A DNA stretch of 17,667 nt. Origin: CAKRJP01 sp963597615. GTDB taxonomy: Bacteria; Bacillota; Clostridia; Lachnospirales; Lachnospiraceae. The stretch is taken from NCBI GenBank assembly GCA_963597615.1, contig CAVBQS010000015.1:1-17667 (forward strand), given 5' to 3'. Under the pieces are notes generated by a model. That model was not told the origin of the DNA, searched no databases, and saw only the letters and a list, made by a program, of their open reading frames with translations. The first letter of the stretch is position 1. Every line of letters begins with the position of its first letter. Below are positions 14,658 through 17,667 of the stretch, one piece after another. A program made the position numbers and the translations under genes.

Positions 14658-15407
14658 ATGGCAAGAAAGAAAATTGTTGCAGGTAACTGGAAAATGAATA
14701 AGACACCAAGTGAGGCAGTAGCTCTTGTAGAAGAGTTAAAGCCATTGGTTGCTAATGATGATGTAGATGTAGTTTTCTGCGTACCTGCTATTGATATTAT
14801 CCCAGTAGTTGAGGCTGCTAAGGGAACTAACATCCAGGTTGGTGCTGAGAATATGTACTTTGAGGAGAGCGGTGCTTACACAGGTGAGATTTCACCAGCT
14901 ATGTTAGTAGATGCCGGAGTTAAGTATGTTGTTATTGGACATTCTGAGAGAAGAGAGTACTTTGCAGAGACAAACGAGACTGTAAACAAGAAGGTTCTTA
15001 AGGCTTTCGAGCATGGAATTACACCGATTATGTGCTGTGGAGAGACTCTTGAGCAGAGAGAGCAGGGAGTTACAATGGACTTCATTCGTCAGCAGGTTAA
15101 GGTTGGTCTTCAGAACGTAAGTGCTGACCAGGCTAAGACTATGGTAATCGCATACGAGCCAATCTGGGCAATCGGAACAGGTAAGACTGCTACTACAGAG
15201 CAGGCTGAGGAAGTTTGCGCAGGTATCCGTGCTTGTGTAGCTGAAGTTTACGATGAAGCTACAGCAGAAGCAATCCGTATCCAGTACGGCGGATCTGTAA
15301 ATGCTGGAAATGCAGCTGAGTTATTTGCTCAGGCAGATATCGACGGAGGACTTGTTGGTGGAGCTTCTCTGAAGGCTGATTTTGGAAAGATCGTTAACTA
15401 CAAGTAA
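14658..15407 (+). CDS. tpiA: Triosephosphate isomerase
   Basis: TPI interconverts dihydroxyacetone phosphate and glyceraldehyde-3-phosphate. The 249-residue TIM barrel has all catalytic residues: N10 and K12 in AGNWKMNK, H95 in VIGHSERRE, the base E167 in AYEPIWAIGTGK, with the flexible loop following, and the phosphate-binding YGGSVN and GGLVGGASL near the end. AAAGGAGA (14641-14648) precedes ATG 14658. It lies 186 bases after pgk, beyond a large palindrome, and 92 bases before gpmI, with another strong stem-loop in that gap. Codon use is biased like gap and pgk. No promoter is evident directly upstream, so expression presumably depends on read-through or processing of the pgk transcript. 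Confidence 0.98.
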   Translation: MARKKIVAGNWKMNKTPSEAVALVEELKPLVANDDVDVVFCVPAIDIIPVVEAAKGTNIQVGAENMYFEESGAYTGEISPAMLVDAGVKYVVIGHSERREYFAETNETVNKKVLKAFEHGITPIMCCGETLEQREQGVTMDFIRQQVKVGLQNVSADQAKTMVIAYEPIWAIGTGKTATTEQAEEVCAGIRACVAEVYDEATAEAIRIQYGGSVNAGNAAELFAQADIDGGLVGGASLKADFGKIVNYK

Positions 15408-15431
15408 TTTTAAAAAGAGATAAAAAGCCTG

Positions 15432-15467
15432 ATAGCACCGCGAAGCCCCTTGGCTTTGCGGTGCTAT
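15432..15467 (+). terminator. Strong 16-bp hairpin between tpiA and gpmI (weak or partial terminator)
   Basis: ATAGCACCGCGAAGCC (15432-15447) pairs with GGCTTTGCGGTGCTAT (15452-15467), with one G-U pair and a 4-base loop CCTT. Only two further T bases follow before a C, so termination is likely incomplete. It may instead mark an RNA processing site or protect the 3' end of the upstream message. Confidence 0.65.
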
Positions 15468-15499
15468 TTCAGACCTAGAGTTTAAAGGAGACGAAGAAA

Positions 15500-17041
15500 A
15501 TGAGTAAAAAGCCAACAGTATTAATGATTCTTGATGGCTATGGATTAAATGACAAGACAGAGGCTAATGCAGTGGCAGAGGCCAACACTCCTGTTATGGA
15601 TGGTCTTATGAAGGACTATCCTTTTGTAAAGGGATATGCCAGCGGTCTTAGTGTTGGACTTCCGGATGGTCAGATGGGTAATTCTGAAGTAGGACACTTA
15701 AATATGGGTGCCGGAAGAATCGTATACCAGGATCTTACAAAGATTACAAAGATGATCCAGGATGGGGACTTCTTCCAGAATCCAGAACTTCTTAAGGCTT
15801 GCCAGAATGCCAAGGACAATGATTCTGCATTACATTTGTATGGTCTTTTATCTGATGGTGGAGTTCACAGCCATATTACCCACTTATATGGACTTTTGGA
15901 GCTGGCTAAAAAGCAGGGACTTGAGAAGGTTTATGTTCACTGCTTCTTAGACGGACGTGATACACCACCGGCTTCTGGAAAAGGCTATGTAGAAGAGCTA
16001 GAAGAGAAGATGAAAGAGATCGGTGTAGGTAAGGTAGCAACTGTTATGGGTCGTTACTATGTTATGGACCGAGACAACCGTTGGGACCGTGTAGAGTTAG
16101 CTTACAAGGCTATGGTAAAGGGCGAAGGCGTTACAGCTGACAGTGCAGTAGAGGCTGTGGCAAATTCTTATGCCGATGATAAGACTGACGAATTTGTACT
16201 TCCAGCAGTTGTAATGGAAAATGGTGCACCTGTGGCAACCATCAAGGATGGAGATTCTATTATCTTCTTTAACTTCCGCCCAGACAGAGCCAGAGAGATT
16301 ACCAGAACCTTCTGCGCAGAAGAGTTTGATGGATTTGACAGAGGAGAAAGAGTAAAGACTACTTATGTATGCTTTACAGAATATGATGTTACAATTCCAA
16401 ATAAGAGCATCGCTTTCCCTAAGACTGAGATTACCAATACTTTCGGAGAATTTTTGGCAGCCAAGGGCTTAAAGCAGGCTCGTATTGCTGAGACAGAAAA
16501 ATATGCCCATGTAACCTTCTTCTTCAACGGTGGTGTTGAGGAGCCAAATGAGGGAGAGGAGCGTATCCTTGTAAAATCACCTAAGGTTGCCACCTATGAT
16601 CTGCAGCCAGAGATGAGCGCATTTACAGTATGTGACAAGCTCTGTGAGGCAATCCGTTCTGACAAGTATGATGTGATCATTATCAACTTTGCAAATCCGG
16701 ATATGGTAGGACATACCGGTGTAGAGGCTGCAGCAATCAAGGCAGTGGAGGCTGTAGATGCTTGCGTTGGAAAGGCAGTAGAAGCTATTAAGGAAGTGGA
16801 TGGACAGATGTTTATCTGTGCAGACCACGGAAATGCTGAGCAGCTTTTGGATTATGAAACAAAGGCTCCATTTACTGCTCATACTACCAATCCGGTACCA
16901 TTTATTTTGGTAAATGCTGATTCTAAGTATAAGCTTCGTGAGAATGGTGTTCTTGCAGATATTGCACCAACTCTTATTCAACTTATGGGACTTGAGAAAC
17001 CACAGGAGATGACAGGAACTTCTCTTTTGGTAGAAGCATAG
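15500..17041 (+). CDS. gpmI: 2,3-bisphosphoglycerate-independent phosphoglycerate mutase
   Basis: This mutase converts 3-phosphoglycerate to 2-phosphoglycerate through a phosphoserine intermediate and needs two manganese ions. The 513-residue protein of the alkaline phosphatase superfamily shows D12 in LMILDGYG, the nucleophile S62 in GQMGNSEVGHLNMG, DGRDTPPASG, RYYVMDRDNRWDR, FRPDRARE, NFANPDMVGHTG and the metal-site ADHGNAE. Length equals the usual 510-515. AAAGGAG (15484-15490) is 9 bases before ATG 15500. Codon use is less extreme than gap, pgk and tpiA (ACC threonine codons return), suggesting lower expression. It is the last gene of the glycolytic block; enolase is not in the window. 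Confidence 0.98.
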   Translation: MSKKPTVLMILDGYGLNDKTEANAVAEANTPVMDGLMKDYPFVKGYASGLSVGLPDGQMGNSEVGHLNMGAGRIVYQDLTKITKMIQDGDFFQNPELLKACQNAKDNDSALHLYGLLSDGGVHSHITHLYGLLELAKKQGLEKVYVHCFLDGRDTPPASGKGYVEELEEKMKEIGVGKVATVMGRYYVMDRDNRWDRVELAYKAMVKGEGVTADSAVEAVANSYADDKTDEFVLPAVVMENGAPVATIKDGDSIIFFNFRPDRAREITRTFCAEEFDGFDRGERVKTTYVCFTEYDVTIPNKSIAFPKTEITNTFGEFLAAKGLKQARIAETEKYAHVTFFFNGGVEEPNEGEERILVKSPKVATYDLQPEMSAFTVCDKLCEAIRSDKYDVIIINFANPDMVGHTGVEAAAIKAVEAVDACVGKAVEAIKEVDGQMFICADHGNAEQLLDYETKAPFTAHTTNPVPFILVNADSKYKLRENGVLADIAPTLIQLMGLEKPQEMTGTSLLVEA

Positions 17042-17052
17042 GTAAAAATAGG

Positions 17053-17085
17053 TCACTGCATCTTAATAAGGTGCAGTGATTTTTT
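17053..17085 (+). terminator. Rho-independent terminator after gpmI
   Basis: TCACTGCA (17053-17060) pairs with TGCAGTGA (17072-17079). The stem continues inward by a T-G pair and CTT/AAG to a 3-base loop, about 12 bp in total. TTTTTT follows at 17080-17085. A classic strong terminator that closes the glycolytic block. Confidence 0.9.
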
Positions 17086-17113
17086 GTTTTTATTGTAAAG
17101 GTGGAAAATAAAT

Positions 17114-17667
17114 TTGAAGAAAGAATATGAAACCTATTTATTTGATTTAGACGGAACCATTATTGATTCCTCTCCCGGAATTGTGGCGTCAGTAAACTAT
17201 GCCTTGAATAAGTTTGGAATTGAGGAAGCTAACCAAGAAAAGCTTCTCAGGTTTATCGGCCCCCCTCTTACAGAATCCTTCCAGAAGTATTATGGGCTTT
17301 CTGAGAAAGACAGTATCCAGGCTGTTTATTATTACCGGGAAAACTATGAGGCAGGAGGCATGCTTCAGTGCAGTGTTTATGATGGCTTAGAAGACAGCTT
17401 AAAAGCTCTTAAAGAGGCTCATAAAAAGATTCTTGTGGCTACTTCCAAACCAGAGGTCTATGCCAGAAAGATTTTAAAACATTTTGGTCTGGATCTTTAT
17501 TTTGACTATATTGCAGGCATGGAATTAGACGGCGGGAGAGGCACCAAGGCAGAAGTAATTGCCTATGGTCTTGAAAGTTGCGGCATTACAGACAAATCTA
17601 AGATTCTTATGATTGGGGACCGAGAACATGATATCTTTGGGGCAAAGGCCATGGGTGTAGATAGCAT
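17114..17667 (+). CDS. HAD-family hydrolase, phosphoglycolate phosphatase (Gph)-like, 3'-truncated by window edge
   Basis: About 184 residues of a Rossmann-fold HAD phosphatase are visible, open to the end of the window. Motif I is FDLDGTIIDS, with the nucleophile at D11 and acid D13. A helical cap follows (about 18-85), then motif II LVATSKP, the motif III lysine in GTKAEVI and motif IV MIGDREHDIFGAKA. The start is TTG 17114, placed 9 bases after GGTGG (17100-17104). An in-frame stop lies at 17096, no ATG or GTG occurs between it and the DxD motif, and the residues MKKEYETYLFDLDG fit the family start well. It lies after the gpmI terminator, so it needs its own promoter, which I could not place. 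Gph-like proteins vary widely in substrate, so the exact one is open. Confidence 0.88.
   Translation, partial: MKKEYETYLFDLDGTIIDSSPGIVASVNYALNKFGIEEANQEKLLRFIGPPLTESFQKYYGLSEKDSIQAVYYYRENYEAGGMLQCSVYDGLEDSLKALKEAHKKILVATSKPEVYARKILKHFGLDLYFDYIAGMELDGGRGTKAEVIAYGLESCGITDKSKILMIGDREHDIFGAKAMGVDS

Noticed and set aside
16577..17056. 159-codon antisense frame opposite the 3' end of gpmI
   Set aside because: It lies entirely opposite a strongly conserved gene and the gpmI terminator, with a cysteine/leucine/serine-rich product typical of shadow frames.
1..17667. CRISPR array, tRNA, insertion sequence or defence island
   Set aside because: No regularly spaced repeats, tRNA-like cloverleaf, transposase motifs or phage genes were seen on either strand. 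All long frames belong to housekeeping families.

Overview
The window looks like the chromosome of a low-to-mid GC Gram-positive member of the Clostridia, most likely a Lachnospiraceae gut anaerobe. The basis is the Shine-Dalgarno sequences of the AGGAGG type, consensus sigma-A promoters, U-tract terminators, an Rrf2-nifS-nifU-mnmA cluster, a DUF6472-like mini-protein, and a gap-pgk-tpiA-gpmI glycolytic block using cofactor-independent phosphoglycerate mutase. Placement below family level cannot be supported from the sequence alone. Most of the content is conserved housekeeping. I saw no tRNA, rRNA, CRISPR array, insertion sequence, phage gene or obvious defence system.

Layout. (1) 1-3833: the 3' three quarters of smc followed by ftsY (chromosome organisation and membrane targeting of ribosomes). 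FtsY carries an unusual very acidic C-terminal tail. (2) 3934-5227: ilvA, threonine ammonia-lyase with an ACT-type tail, ended by a terminator. (3) 5276-6299: a FadR-type GntR regulator with a near-consensus promoter that overlaps a palindrome, then a 57-residue cysteine-rich protein, then a terminator. (4) 6304-7634: a monocistronic membrane-anchored GGDEF protein with its own promoter and terminator. (5) 7687-11117: promoter, IscR-like Rrf2 regulator, cysteine desulfurase, Fe-S scaffold, and the tRNA thiouridylase MnmA that uses desulfurase sulfur, then a terminator. (6) 11148-11972: a PHP-family histidinol-phosphatase-like protein. (7) 11999-17085: gap, pgk, tpiA, gpmI, with a strong hairpin or palindrome in every intergenic gap and a final terminator. 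(8) 17114-end: the 5' part of a HAD phosphatase with a TTG start.

How the genes work together. Region 5 is a sulfur-trafficking unit: an Fe-S-sensing-type repressor, the sulfur donor, the scaffold and one sulfur consumer. Region 7 is the lower glycolytic trunk, where GAPDH, PGK, TPI and iPGM convert triose phosphates to 2-phosphoglycerate. Its hairpins probably set different transcript levels for each gene. Several gene starts were moved from the longest open frame to the ATG with the better ribosome binding site (ilvA, the GntR regulator, nifS, pgk).

The most noteworthy observations are the 58-bp palindrome between pgk and tpiA that can form two mutually exclusive hairpins, and the FtsY C-terminal acidic/aromatic repeat tail. 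Lesser ones are the palindrome on the GntR promoter and the small CxxC protein beside that regulator. I did not find a convincing new multi-gene system.
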